The notes beneath the pieces were generated by a model, which saw nothing but the letters and a program-made list of their open reading frames with translations, had not been told where the DNA came from and searched no databases. From Lunularia cruciata (Eukaryota; Streptophyta; Marchantiopsida; Lunulariales; Lunulariaceae), in NCBI GenBank assembly GCA_948567375.1, contig OX419759.1, forward strand, positions 38,964,593 through 39,028,592: a stretch of DNA of 64,000 bases, in the 5' to 3' direction. Shown here piece after piece: positions 34,998 through 47,000 of the stretch; within the stretch, counting starts at the first letter, position 1; every line of letters begins with the position of its first letter. A program made the translations under genes and the position numbers.

Positions 34998-35529
34998 CTA
35001 ATAAGGAGAAAGTTTATGAACTTGGGTATCAAGTGGGAGGTTACTAAAAGAAAGAATAACCTTATCACCAAGTTCAAAGGGAAGATCACAATGATATTGG
35101 TCTACGTATTGTTTTTGACAATTTTGAACAACAAGGAAATGAGTTTTGGCTTGTTGTAGGGAATGGGATATTATGGTCAAAAAGGTAGAAGTATGAGGAA
35201 CATGAGATGAAGGAGTAGAAAGTGGTGAGTCTAAAACAAGTGACTCTTGGGCAAAATTAAGGAAAAAGAGAAAATCTAATGCTTGCTTGTTTGGAATTAT
35301 TGTAGGTAAACTCAATAACTACAAGACATTCATCCCAATTGGTATGGTGAATGTTGACAAAAACATGAAGTATATTTTCCAAGGTGCAATTTGCATGTTT
35401 GGTTTGTCCATCCATTTGGGGATGATAGGCCATGGACAATGCAAGCTTGGTGCTGAGTAGTTGGAAAAATGCTTGCCAAATTTTTTTGGTGATTAAAGGA
35501 TAATGGTTGGAAATGAGTACATGAGGCAT
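34998..35529 (-). pseudogene. Gypsy B integrase remnant
   Basis: Two overlapping frames give the C-terminal half of a gypsy integrase core. The right piece contains STKLALSMAYHPQMDGQT, typical of the region after the second catalytic Asp, and NWDECLVVIEFTYNNS, which is the usual P-A-E-F-A-Y-N-N segment. The left piece has the YHCDLPFELGDKVILS barrel-like end. A frameshift near 35260 separates them. Confidence 0.85.
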
Positions 35530-36039
35530 CTTATGATGCTTGAAGACATTGTTGAAGTAGATCTAGGCCAACATTGGAGCATCCATTGTATCAAAGATTG
35601 GTGCCAAATGGATTTGCTTACTAAGCATCTTGATAAATACCACAATTGTTGTCTGACCTTGCTTTCTCATGGGTAAGGATGCAATGAGATCTAAGCTTAT
35701 GTGTTCCTATCAAGCAAGTGAAATAGGAAGTGGTTTAAGGAGTCCACTTGGTTTTTGATTTTTGGCCTTGTTACATTGGTAACTCTCACAAGATTGGACA
35801 AACTCTCAAACATCTTGTGCCATGTTGAGCCACCACCATTGGTGTTTTGGGGTACCCAAATTCTTGTCCATACCCATGTGACCAATAATTAATAAGTCAT
35901 GGGCTTCTTGAAGATGCATAAGTCATTATTCACCCTTAGCTAGAACATAGATCTAGTTTTCATAAAATAGAAGTCCTTCCTTGAAGGAAAAGGTGTTCTA
36001 TTCCTTGTCATGTGCTATAAGACAACCTTTGTCTCAAAA

Positions 36040-36450
36040 AAAATGTGCAGATTGTCTTATTGGGGGGGAATTTGCACATTTTTTAGGCCTAATTCATCCG
36101 TTTAGGCCTCCAAAATTGCCTTCAAAGATTTCAGGCATATTTCGATTCCTACTCTATTAGTAGAAGTCCCCTTTTAGTGATACCTCTTTCTGATCTGTTT
36201 AGTCCATCATGTGTAACATCCTTCCAGATGTTACCAAACCAATTCTCACCTTTAAATCATATGTCTAGGTATTGGTTCTAAGGTTCTCAAGTCTATTTTG
36301 GTTTCTGCCCTATTAGTAGAAGTACTCTTTTGGTGATACTTCTATCTTATCTATTTTTACCATCATGTATAACATCAATCTAGATGTTACTAAACCAAAT
36401 TTCACATCTAGATCATATGGCTAGCTCTTGGTATTACAGAAGAGACTTCA
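36040..36450. mobile_element. Foldback-family element copy inside gypsy B
   Basis: Starts with a block containing TTAGGCCTAATTCATCCG and TTTAGGCCTCCAAAATTGCC. Two tandem units of about 165 bases follow, each with TATTAGTAGAAGT, GTGATAC and AGATGTTAC(C/T)AAACCAA(A/T)TT. The same units occur at 48300-48830 and 62920-63120. It interrupts the region between RNase H and integrase of gypsy B. No coding capacity is visible. Confidence 0.7.
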
Positions 36451-36518
36451 ACTCAAGTTGTCATGATAGGGTTTTGGAGATGATATGGAACCTATTAGGT
36501 TTGTACTCAAGTTTAAAG

Positions 36519-36939
36519 TCAAATAGTTGTAGTTGTTTCTCCCATCAATGATGTTGACTCTTCATGTGCTCCAAATGAAATGTCTACAACAAGGGTTTGT
36601 GATTGGTTCAAATGATCACTTGTTTTCTCAATAAATAATGCCTCCATACCATTGTCACATATACCATCATTATTTGTTCTTGATCTTGGGTAGAATAATT
36701 CCTTTTTGTGGTGTTTAGTTGGTGAGACACAAAGGCAATGGAATGTAATTTGGAAATTCATATTGCAATACAACTCCAATAGGAAAGTTAGAAGCATTGG
36801 AATCAACCACACAAGGTATTTGAGGATCATATGGTTGAAAAATGGGTCTTGCAGACACCATATGTTTCACCTTTTGAAATGCTTCTTTGTGCTTGGTGGT
36901 CCACTTAAAGCTTTGAGGCAAGGGATATGCATTATTCAC
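36519..36939 (-). pseudogene. Gypsy B RNase H region remnant
   Basis: The frame at 36715-36939 reads FKWTTKHKEAFQKVKHMVSA and PCVVDSNASNFPIGVVLQ. These are the tether and first strand of a gypsy RNase H, in which the Asp of VVDSNAS is the catalytic residue. It is preceded directly by NNAYPLPQS, showing that the RT core upstream has been lost. Confidence 0.8.
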
Positions 36940-37448
36940 TATTTTTTGTTGAGGCTATGGTAATCAATATAGAAGCAAAGTACTCCATCCTTCTTTGGAA
37001 CAAAATACTACCAATGTTTCCTACGGAGATAAATTACATCATATAAAATCCTTCTCCAACAACTTAATCAATGTTGTTCAAAGGTCGTCCAATTCCTTTG
37101 GTGAGAGCCGATAGATTGGTCTACTCATTGGTATACTTCTTGCCAAGAACTCAATCTTGAAGGGCATACCACAATCAAAGGGTAATCTCTTTGGTGAATC
37201 ATACATAACATATCTATAAACTCTTAAACTATTTGATCAACCATTAGTTGATGAGGCTTTTGGCCCTCATTAGATTCTCCAATGCACAATTGGCTTGCAA
37301 AAATAAGTTTATCTTCCTCCAAAGCTTACTCTATGGGTGCTTTATTGACAAAATTCCCATCTTGGGATTGACTATTTTGAGGTGTCTTACTCAAAGGTGC
37401 CAAACAACCTAATTAGTACTTCTTACCTTAGTGTTGTACTTGAAATTT

Positions 37449-37745
37449 TCATCGGGTCCAATCAAATTGAACCTTATTACATTCAAACCAAGGCAAACCT
37501 AAAATGAAATCATAGTATAGAGGTGCTACTACAAACCTCATACACTCCAAATACTCATTCCCAATCTTGAATGTAACAAGATGTGAGGTGCAAAATGTAA
37601 AAATATTTCTTTCATACACTATCATCAATCTAGTTCCAATTATTAGTTTGATAGGAATACCTAATTCCTTTACTAATTTTGTGGACATGCAATTCTTTGA
37701 AATTCCATAATTAACCAAAATCTCACTAACATGACCAAATATCAT
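37449..37745 (-). pseudogene. Gypsy B retropepsin remnant
   Basis: A 98-codon frame with NYGISKNCMSTKLVKELGIP and FILGLPWFECNKVQFDW. It is the same protease family as at 28451-28690 and 40560-40740. The catalytic D-S/T-G is changed to N-Y-G, so it is dead. Downstream pieces on the same strand include SRPIYRLSPKELDDL, the RT N-terminus. Confidence 0.75.
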
Positions 37746-38991
37746 ACCTTGTAAGTGAAATAAATTTGCATAGGTAGAGCCTTCAATTCTATTTTAACTT
37801 ATCAAGTTCTCAATAGAGTGCTCAAATTCTCCTATTAGGATTCTTTGTTTCCTTGATCATCATGCCACACAAACTCCATTTGGGCAATTTGTTGGGGTTA
37901 TCTATTATTAAGTGGACATTAAGCAACGTGATGTCTAATTTGGTGATAATAAAAAAAACCACCATTTTTTCATAGTCTTTCTCTATTTGTTATACCAAGT
38001 GATCTTTGTTAGATGGCATCAATCTTTATTGGTGCCAGCTCCTCCATCCATGTGCAGTGTGTTGGTAGGTTTTGTGAAGGTCGAGGTCAAGACCAAGTTG
38101 TCACAACAAAGGAATCAAAGCGCTTAGCCAAAAACATGGCTTCTTCCGAGTGTTTGGGCTCCCACGGTCATTTACAATTTGGTGCTTGACTTTAAACCCC
38201 TCACAAATTGATCTAGAGCTTCACCTTTTAGTTTATTTGGAATTTGCATTGTGGTGTATTAGAATTGAGTGATAAAATTTCTTATAGGACCAATTTTCTT
38301 CAACTCTACCAATCTATTTTGAGCGGCTTGTGTGGCATTTGCATTGCACCATTATTGCACTCTTGAATTTTTCCCAAGTTGAGATTGGCACAACAAATTC
38401 CCATTCAACTTGCTCCACTTGGAACCACTTCCATAGTTTTGCCACTCCATCCAATTATCTTGAAGCCAAGAGAATCTATCTTCATTCATCTTGAAGATTT
38501 ATAAATTCAAAATAACATTTGCAATCAAACATAAAATTCTCCATTGCATCCAAGAGATTCTTACCTTCAAATACCTTGGGCCTTGGAAATTGGATTTACT
38601 TTTCTCTTTCTCAGAATGATAATATCTCTACATGCTCTTGTTGTTGATGGTCTTGTTCTTCTAATAATTAAGTAAGGTGCTCAATTTTTTGCTACATAGT
38701 AGTGATAACTTCAAGCATTGCTGCCATTGCTTCTACTTTATCAAACTACTTAGAATTTTGGAAGTTAACATGTAAGTGCAACATATCTAATTTTCCCATA
38801 ATTTATAATTAGAAGTACCAACGGTTCATCAAACAAGGTTATTGCATTAAAATTCTACCCAAAGCATGAGATGATGAATTGCATGAAATGATGCTCGAGT
38901 AGTACATGGACATAAAAATCCCAATGGTTTGGCGGAAATAGATTTGGTGGTCCATAAATTCTATCCATCCTATTTTAGCTCTAATATCAAT

Positions 38992-39437
38992 ATAAAAGAC
39001 CAAGGAGAGAAATAGGAGAATGGAAGATCATAGTGAAAGATCACATTGAGACTCTTGAATGAGGGACATGCAAAATGCCTAGCATGAACTTGGGCTTTGG
39101 TATTTATAGGAACATACAAGGCTCTTGGGAAACTTTTCAAAAAGTTTCCTTCTAAAAGCTGCCTACTTGGGATGCAAGCTAAGTTAGTTGAGAAGCTTCC
39201 CAAGAAGCTTTCTCTTGGAAGCTATCTACTTGGCATGCAAACTAAGCTAATCAAGAAGCTTCTCTGGAAACTTTCTCCTAGAAGTCATCACTTGGCATGC
39301 ACAATACCCAATGATTGGAAGGTATCAAGTAGCTTTGTAGATACTTCTAGAATATTCTTATAATTCTTGGCTAATTTGGCTAATTTGTTACTTTGTTAGT
39401 CTTGCCTAACTTGTCTATAAATTCCATATTGTTCCAC
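38992..39437 (-). repeat. Gypsy B 5' LTR
   Basis: Mate of 34110-34602. The minus-strand sequence runs from about 39437 (TGGAACAATATGG) to the primer site at 38991. It contains a perfect heat-shock-element-like TTCTAGAATATTC at 39345-39357 and repeated AAGCTT-centred palindromes. Confidence 0.8.
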
Positions 39438-39839
39438 AAAGCATCATTTTACTCAATTCATTGGTTCATGCTTTTGACATAATTTTTAAACATAATAACC
39501 TTGTTCATGAACCATTGATATTTCCAATTGCAATTTATAGGAAGTAGTGGATGTGTTGCATTTACATATTAACTTAGATAATTGAAAGTAGATAGTTTGA
39601 TTGAGTTATAGTCATGGAAATGTTACCCAAAATTACCATTCTTATATAGCAACAAATTGAACACCTTACTTGATTGTTGGAGAAGAGCGATCATTGACAA
39701 CAAGAATACATAAAGAGAGTAACATTTTGAGAAGGATAAGAGAAAATTTGATTTTCAAAGCCAAAGGTATTGGAAAGCAAGAATCTTGTTGGAAAGCAAG
39801 AATCTCTTAGGTGTAATGGATAATTTCTACTTGATTTAT

Positions 39840-42620
39840 TTTGAAACTACATAACTTCAAGATGAATGACAATAGATTCTCTTGACTTCAAACTAATTAG
39901 ATGGGATGGAAAAACTATGGCGGCAATTCTAGGTGGAGCAAGTTCAATGGTAGTTTGTTGCACCAATCTTGACATGGAAATTCTTGCTCTTGAATTCTTC
40001 TATAGAACAATAATCAGGAGATTCCAAGCAGTAAATGCTACATAAGCTACACAAGATATATATGAAAAAATAAAATAGATTGGTTTTATGAGTAGCTACA
40101 TAACTCAATTCCAAAACACTATAATGAACATTCAAAGGATATTGAAGGATGAAGCTTTGGATCAACTTTTGAGGAGCTTGAAATCACTTGCTAGACTAGA
40201 AATGACTATGCAAGAGCCTAAATACTTGGAAGAAGCTATGTAGTTGGTTGAGTGCTTTGATTCTTTGGTTGCTACAACTTGATCTTGAAACACATCACAC
40301 AACACATGGGTGGAGGAGCCTATAAACACATCACACATCAGTGGAAGAGCAAACACAAATGGAGATTGATGTGATTGATGTTGATGATTATAACAAGATT
40401 GAAGGTTCAACCTATGCAAATTTGATATTCTTGCAAGGAATGATATTTGGTCATTGCTGTAGAATTTTGATTCAATATAAGAGTTTTTAAAATTGTATAT
40501 CTGTACAATTAGAAAAAGAATTATGCATTCCTATAAAGCTATGTTTAGTAGTAGATTGTGACAACAGATTAAAGAAATGGTTTTACATTCCATACTTCAC
40601 ATTGAGTTATATTCAAGATTCGGAAGGAGTCTTCACATTGTAGGAGATTTGTAGTAGCTTCTCTACACTGTGATTTCATTCTTGGTATGCTTTGGTTTAA
40701 ACTTCACGAGGTTTAATTTGATTGGACCTAAAAAGAAATTCAAGTACAATACCAAGGTAAGAATTATTAGTTAAGTTATGTCACACCTCTAAGTATGACA
40801 CCTTAGACTAGTTAGTCCCAAGATGGGGAGCTTATTAGTATAGCAACTATAGAGCAAGCTTTATAGAAAGATAATCTCATTTTTGTCATGTGGATCTGTG
40901 AGTAGGTCTTTTTTCACTCAAGATGAACCTCTGATGGATATTAAGATAATGCACCATGGACTTAGAAAGCAAGGAACCCTAACTCCATCACTAGAACTCC
41001 AAGGCAGCTCCAAGTCTTAAGCTATTTCTCACTAGAGAACTCAATGAGAGAGAGATAGTTGCAAATGAAAGGATGATGAGTACCTCTTCATTCCTAGCTT
41101 ATATACTTGTGAAAAAAATTACCCACAAAGTTACTAATTACCGGAGTAACTCAAGTTATTAAGCTAAAAGTCAAATACAATCTAAAAGTCTAAAAGAAAT
41201 ATCCAAGCACATGAAAATAATCCCATATGTAGGTGGTCTTATTGTCACCTGCCAACTAAATCAAGGATCTTTTCACATGGAATATCTTTGGACTATAGAA
41301 AAATCCACATTAACAAGGCTTGTGAGTTCAAGAGTTCTCAACTCTTTCTTCAAAGTCAAATAACTAGGAATAATACCAAGTCAATATACTAGAAGAAAAA
41401 ATAGTGATGCTCACTCTTTTCCCTTACTCTAGAAAAGTGTCATCTTTATTTTAGCTAGGACTAACTTCTAGCTAATCATGACTTATGTAGAAGCTTAGTT
41501 AAAATCCATATAGATAATATTTCTTCACTACTTTCAATGCCAAACTTAATATCCCTATAGAGCATGCATTAATGAGTATTACAAATCAAGAAAATTATGC
41601 AAAGAGAATCTAATGAGAGTTAGCAACCTCAAAAAATAATGGTTGATCAAATAGTGCAAGAGATTTTAGATGTGTTTTGGGATGATCTTATGAAAGTGAT
41701 ATTTCTTGATGGAGTTATGCACTTCCAGATCAAGTTATTGCTAAGTAGTACTCCTATGAGTAGACCAATATATAGGCTCTCATTGAAGGAGTTAAAAGAG
41801 CTTTGAATAACATTATCCAAGTTGTTAGAGAAGGATTTCATACAATGTAGTACATCTCCTTGGGGAGTACCAATACTTTTTGAACCAAAGAAGGATCATT
41901 TCTCTTATTGTCTACCAACTTGCTCTCTCTAGTCATATATGGATCCATCTTGTCTTCCATGTTGCAAAGTTAAAACCATTTTTTTCTAACCCATCTTCCT
42001 TTTCCACTCAAGTCCAACTCCTTCCTCCTCCCATCCTTGTCAAGGATCATGAGTTATATGAAGTCGATTGTATACTTGCACGTTGTGACATCCAATGTGG
42101 CTGCCAACAACACATTGACATGTATAGTAATATGTATGCCAAGTAAATAGCTAGCTTAGCTTGCACTCCAAGTTATACGGCTCCTAGAAAGAACCTTCAT
42201 TGGAAGTTCCTTGGAAATCTAGTATCCAAATTACCTATAAATACCCAAGCCAAGCTCAAGCTAGGCATTTTGATTTTTCTTCACTTGAGAGTCCCAATGT
42301 GATCTTCCACTCGGGTCTTCTATTCTCTTATTTCCCTCCTCAATCTTTTACAATCAATCCATTTGACATACTCAAATCATTTCTCCTATTGCCTATTGAC
42401 TTGCCTTACTGACTCATATGTAGATACATTTTGTCTTCTCTATTTCAAAGTTAAAACCCCTCCTAATTAATCTTCCTTTTCCACTTGTGTCTAATTTCTT
42501 CTTCTTCCCATCCTTGTCAACGACTATGAGGAATACAAATTTGATTGTATACTTGCATGTCATGACACCCAATGTGGCCACCAATGACACAAGGAATATA
42601 GGTTATTTGGAAAGAGTATC
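39840..42620 (+). mobile_element. Gypsy C: rearranged plus-strand gypsy fragments
   Basis: Gag pieces (39900-40440, with LLRSLKSLARLEMTMQEPKY) are followed by a protease tail (about 40560-40740, including a GMLWFKLHEV-like piece), an RT N-terminus (SRPIYRLSLKELKEL, about 41755-41875) and then, directly, the integrase chromodomain end (FHVAKLKPFF and KDHELYEVDCILA, 41890-42110). The polymerase and integrase cores are deleted. Part of an LTR (about 42150-42400) follows. The chromodomain segment then appears a second time at about 42410-42600, showing duplication or recombination between copies. Confidence 0.75.
41880..42146 (+). pseudogene. Gypsy C integrase/chromodomain end
   Basis: LALSSHIWIHLVFHVAKLKP corresponds to the conserved L-P-x-x-x-x-I-H-P-V-F-H-V-S-x-L-K-P block after the integrase core of chromoviruses. 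VKDHELYEVDCILARCD is the start of the chromodomain, which in live elements guides integration by binding modified histone tails. The frame is short and bounded by stops. Confidence 0.75.
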
Positions 42621-42659
42621 CTCTTTATGATGCCATATGGGAGACTCTTTCTCATCTCC

Positions 42660-43150
42660 ATTATGCACAAATTGTGTCATGACATTTGTAGCACCAAAGC
42701 TAGTTTGCTTAGACATTGGAGTGATAGTGTTGGCAATCATAGTTATTTTGGTAGTTGCTCATGGAATACTTGTTAGCGGCCTGATTTCATGTTAGGGCTA
42801 TTGATCACATGGTAGGAACTACTATCACTTGCACTATTTGCATTGTTGAATGTGCCATCAATGGTACTATCAAGGTTAGAGACCTAGGTTAAGCAGAGGA
42901 GTATACTTTTGAAATGCAGCTCAAGAGAGCTCACTTCTTTGATGTTAAGCCTTTGAGTTCTTGGTCATGGTGGATAAAGGCCAACAAGTATTATCCAAAG
43001 ACTCTTAGATAGATTGGATGTAGCTTGACTATAATCAATGCCTAATTTTTAGTAGATTGTTGAGTGAAGGATCAAGTACAAATCTAATTTGAGTGTGATT
43101 CAAGTAGAAGAGTTGAACTAATTATATTAGAGAAGTTAGTGTCAAGGTGA
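42660..43150 (+). repeat. Gypsy D 5' LTR (recognised part)
   Basis: Colinear with 55780-56237 at roughly 80% identity by eye over about 480 bases. The true right end is uncertain; the LTR may continue to a TTGGTATCA-like primer site near 44560. Between the two lies a tandem duplication of about 55 bases (43513-43620, unit ending AAGATTTGCAAAGGTTG). Confidence 0.65.
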
Positions 43151-44599
43151 AATCAAGTGCAAGAACTATGGGCATTGGTGGTATCTCCGAGCTTGGCTAT
43201 TCATTGGTACATTCGATCATGGTCCTAGATTTCCTTGAGAGGGATCATATGCGGAGACCCCTATTTGAGTTTATGCTAATTTGGCAGTGGAATAGGTAGT
43301 GTGTAGAAGCATGGTAAAAGTTTTGAGAATTGAGCCAATTTGAGATAATGGGTGTTCAATTTGAGCCCAAGGAGGTGAAATCAAGGTCAATTTAGTATGA
43401 ATTGAGCTAGAAATGCAAAATTGGAGGTGGATTTGGGAACCCATCCCCTCAAATTAGGCATTTAGAGATCTCTATCCTTGCAACTTGGCCCAATTTGAAT
43501 AGTAAGCATAGGATTTGGCCATCAACCAACTATAAAGAAGGTGCATAAGATTTGCAAAGGTTGGTGGAGGTTGGCTGTCAACTAACTATAGAGAAGGTGC
43601 ATTAGATTTGCAAAGGTTGTCCAGATTTGGAAGTCAAGTTGGCAAAGGTTGGCTAGAGTTAGATGTTGCTTGAACTGCCTTAGTTAGTGCTCAAGTTGAT
43701 GAAGTTTGGCCAAATTTAGAAAGGGTTTGAATTGGCAAGAAGAAAGGATTCATTTGGGCATTTAGAGACTTTGAGGCATAGAGTTGTGGGTTAAAGACGG
43801 TACAAAGCCTAAAGGGGCCAACAAGCCAGCTTGCTAGCATAAGGCTAACCTATTTAGATGAATTTTTGGTAGATTTTGGTCATTGTTTGTAAAAATTTGC
43901 CAACCCTTCTATATTATGTGTAATATGGTCCGGGGTTGATTGGTGCCCTAGCCAACTGGTCCACCCTCACTTGTTATCCTAGTAATTGTTTGACTTATAT
44001 ATGTACACATGTAGCTTTGGCTAAGAGAGGCAATTTGATCATATCCTTGGGTATCCTAGTATCTTAGGAGTAGATAGGCATTCCTATTTTATCAATACCA
44101 AATGTTTGCAAAGTTAGTTTGGTGTTGATTTATGAGATGAAGTGTTCTTTTGGACTTCTTTTGATTGGACTCCTTCCATTCCCTACTTCTTATTTATGTA
44201 CCATGTTTGTGTGAGGTGCCTTGACTTTAGAACGTGGGTGCTTAGGTGTACTCTCAATAATGAGACTAGAGTAATGATCAATTAGAATACTTATGTTGCT
44301 CTTTGGTTGAGTAGGAAATGATGACACGTAGTCCATGAGAGTGCATGTTGTGATGGCAGGTTATAAGTCACCCTTTCCTAAACAACAATGATCACAGTTA
44401 GAGTTACATTAGTGAGTAATGTTTACTTGGTGGTGGCATTTGGTATTGGCGCTTGGTGGGGTACTTGTGGTTGTTACAATTGTGATTTGAGTTACATTGT
44501 CACAAAAAGGTTCTTTGAGAATTCCAAGTTTACATAATGGGTTTAGCTAGATTGGCACTTGGTATCATCCAATTTCTCAAGTTCTAATGAGAAAGGAGA

Positions 44600-46600
44600 T
44601 TGATTTTGATTTGGAGTTTGATACAAGATTTGTTTCAATTTAGAGTGCACCTTGTATGTTTGCACCATTATTGTGGAACATGGACAAGATCTATGGAGCA
44701 TCCAAAGGCTCCAAGTGCTACTCTCATATAATGAGTACCATTGAGTTAGATGACTTTATCTAGGAGTTTGATAGTTGGTATGATCTATTATAGATGCAGA
44801 ATCCAACTTTGTTCACACCCTTCATGGCATGGAAGGGATTGTTTTAGCACTTGAAAGGTCCACCAATGGATGACACCAGTAAGCTCACTTAGAGGAGATA
44901 TGGAGAAAATATTGGTCTTCATACAACATCTCCATCACTTCAAGCTTAGTTTCTAAAGAAGAAGATTGGAAATACTTACAAGTTCTAGCTCTAGTAGCAT
45001 TGGTGTATCCAATGGAGGTGCACTATTGGAGATGACACTACTATGAGTGCAAGCATTGTTGTAAGAAGAGGTATAGTACCGGGGTTTAACCCCATGGTGG
45101 AGTTCTTCCAATGTTTGAGTTAGAATTACCAAGGAGTTTGAATTGACAAGCTAAAGAGATTGTAAGAGTTCCAATAGAAGGCTAGAGAGAGCCTACATGA
45201 GGCATACACTCACATAAGATAGCTGATCAATTTCACTCAAGGAGTTATTGAGGTCTGAGTGGTCCAATTTTGGTATGGGATCTTGGTCATAGAGTTTTAA
45301 TATAAAGTACATGATTTTATGTTGTTATAGGCTACCTAACCTACTTTGATGGTAATCTCTAGTTTCTATGAGCATATTGAGTCCAACATGGTAGAGGAGA
45401 GAGTGGTGACATCTAGATTTGGTAGGAAGATCTCATCTACAACTATTACTTCTTCCAGATTGTAGTAGAGTACACCACACCATGTTGGCTTTTGAGGGTA
45501 GAGTGGACAACCCATATCTTATGGAGTGATTGGAATGCCTAGTGCAGCTAGACCCTTACCTTCATTTTTAGGTTAGTAGTAGCTAATGAATTGTGGTGTT
45601 GCTTGTTGGACTTGTGGTGGACCTCACCACAAGAGGGAGTGCATTCAAGGCAATAGACATGATTTCTTTGGTGCATCACAACCAACATAGAGATAAGGTG
45701 ACCATCACCATAGATTTGGTCACACCAATGACTTATGCTTTGACCTTCACCCAAAGTTACGGAGTGTTATGGCAGGTGGTAAAGGAGCTCTAGGTCATGG
45801 AGGATGAGAAAGTAGAATTGGTGGTAGAGGACCCAAACCCAGTAGAGTGCAATACCTACCCTTGCTTCTAATACAACCATGGCTACTTGGATTGAGTATT
45901 TGGAGCAAAGATTGGCTAGCATGGCCATAATTCAAAGGAGGTGAGATTTGGGTGCTAAGGCTTCCATTGCTTATGTTGATGATAGAGATGTCTTGGACTT
46001 TATGTGTAGAGTAGCACAAGCAAATGCATCTATCACAATGACTAGGAGTGTTGCTCAAAGCCTAGAGGAACATGAATGGAGTTGTACTCACAAAGAAGAG
46101 AGGCTAGTAGACAGGTCAAACTTCTCTTGTCTTTCACACTTTTTGAGGCACAACAAACAACATCCATTGCTCTAAGATGTCCTAATGTAGGTGTGGTAGG
46201 TGGTGATAGAGCATATGCCAGAATAGATACTAGTCAATTGCCTACTATTACACAAATTGAGTCTAATATGATGTTAGGGGCAATTCAATTAATGATGCGC
46301 TTCCCTTTGTTCTTAGCCAGTGACAAGTTTACATTGGACATATGGTTGATCCAACTATTATCTTCTGATTGGCTACCACACTTTGTGAGAGTAGGGATGA
46401 TAGGGTTCATAATTCTAGAGTAGAGGTGGTTGATTGTAGAGCTAACTTGGTTGAAGAACATGAAATCCACTCAACGCCTAATGGTTCATGGCAAGTAATA
46501 GCAATTAGGTTGGAGGAATTAGCAGCTAGATCTGTCTTTGTGCAAGCTTGGTTCATACTTGGAGTTGTCTTTTTGGACAACTAGAGTGGGATTTTCTATT
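44600..46600 (+). pseudogene. Gypsy D gag and CCHC remnant
   Basis: Broken frames of a nucleocapsid-type protein. At 45592-45644 the frame reads CGVACWTCGGPHHKREC, a CCHC zinc knuckle that in live elements binds genomic RNA. Further on are YVDDRDVLDFMCRVAQANAS (about 45970) and acidic and basic segments between knuckle and protease. Confidence 0.6.
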
Positions 46601-47000
46601 TGGTGGGACCTCCAAGGAAGGTATGTACACCACAAAGGATTTTATTAGAATTTGGTGTACATCCCCTTATGTTGGAGAAAGTTGTAGTTGTTGATTTTGA
46701 GCTATGGAAGACCGATGTGGAGAGGAGTCCATTTTAGATCCAAATATCTCTAAGGGATAGAACTACACAAAACATCACATATGGAAAGCTCATTGTCCAG
46801 ATTAGCCCGGTTATCCAGCTAATTGCTCTATGGTGAGAGCTCAAGCCATTATCATAGTAAAGTCAAATGATGTGCTAGTTGATAGAGTAGTGTTATACCT
46901 CATGGGTTTTAATAGTGACTATTGGGAGGAAATAGGTTCCTATAGGCTAGGTTGGTAGTCAAGTGAGGGATAGGCAGGTTGTCTACTAGTATGCTTTTGT
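46600..47000 (+). pseudogene. Gypsy D protease-like remnant
   Basis: Frames contain LLEFGVHPLMLEKVVV, where the retropepsin D-T/S-G-A would be expected at LEFGVHP, and DFELWKTDVE. Placement between gag and the methyltransferase supports the call. The catalytic motif is not intact. Confidence 0.45.

Larger units (their letters stand above)
34110..39437 (-). mobile_element. Gypsy B: near-complete Ty3/gypsy element with two LTRs
   Basis: A minus-strand element with both LTRs (34110-34602 is the 3' LTR, about 38992-39437 the 5' LTR). The primer site lies next to the right LTR (plus-strand GCTCTAATATCAA, 38979-38991). A polypurine tract GGTGGAGGAATA lies just inside the left LTR. Domains from right to left: gag-like region, protease (37449-37745), RT N-terminal piece, RNase H (36519-36939) and integrase (34998-35529). 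The RT core between about 36950 and 37000 is deleted. A foldback-family copy sits at 36040-36450. All frames are broken. Confidence 0.85.

Noticed and set aside
39097..39363. 88-codon frame on + (and similar 34192-34432)
   Set aside because: Lies wholly inside LTR sequence; the Lys/Leu-rich repeats come from the AAGCTT palindrome units.
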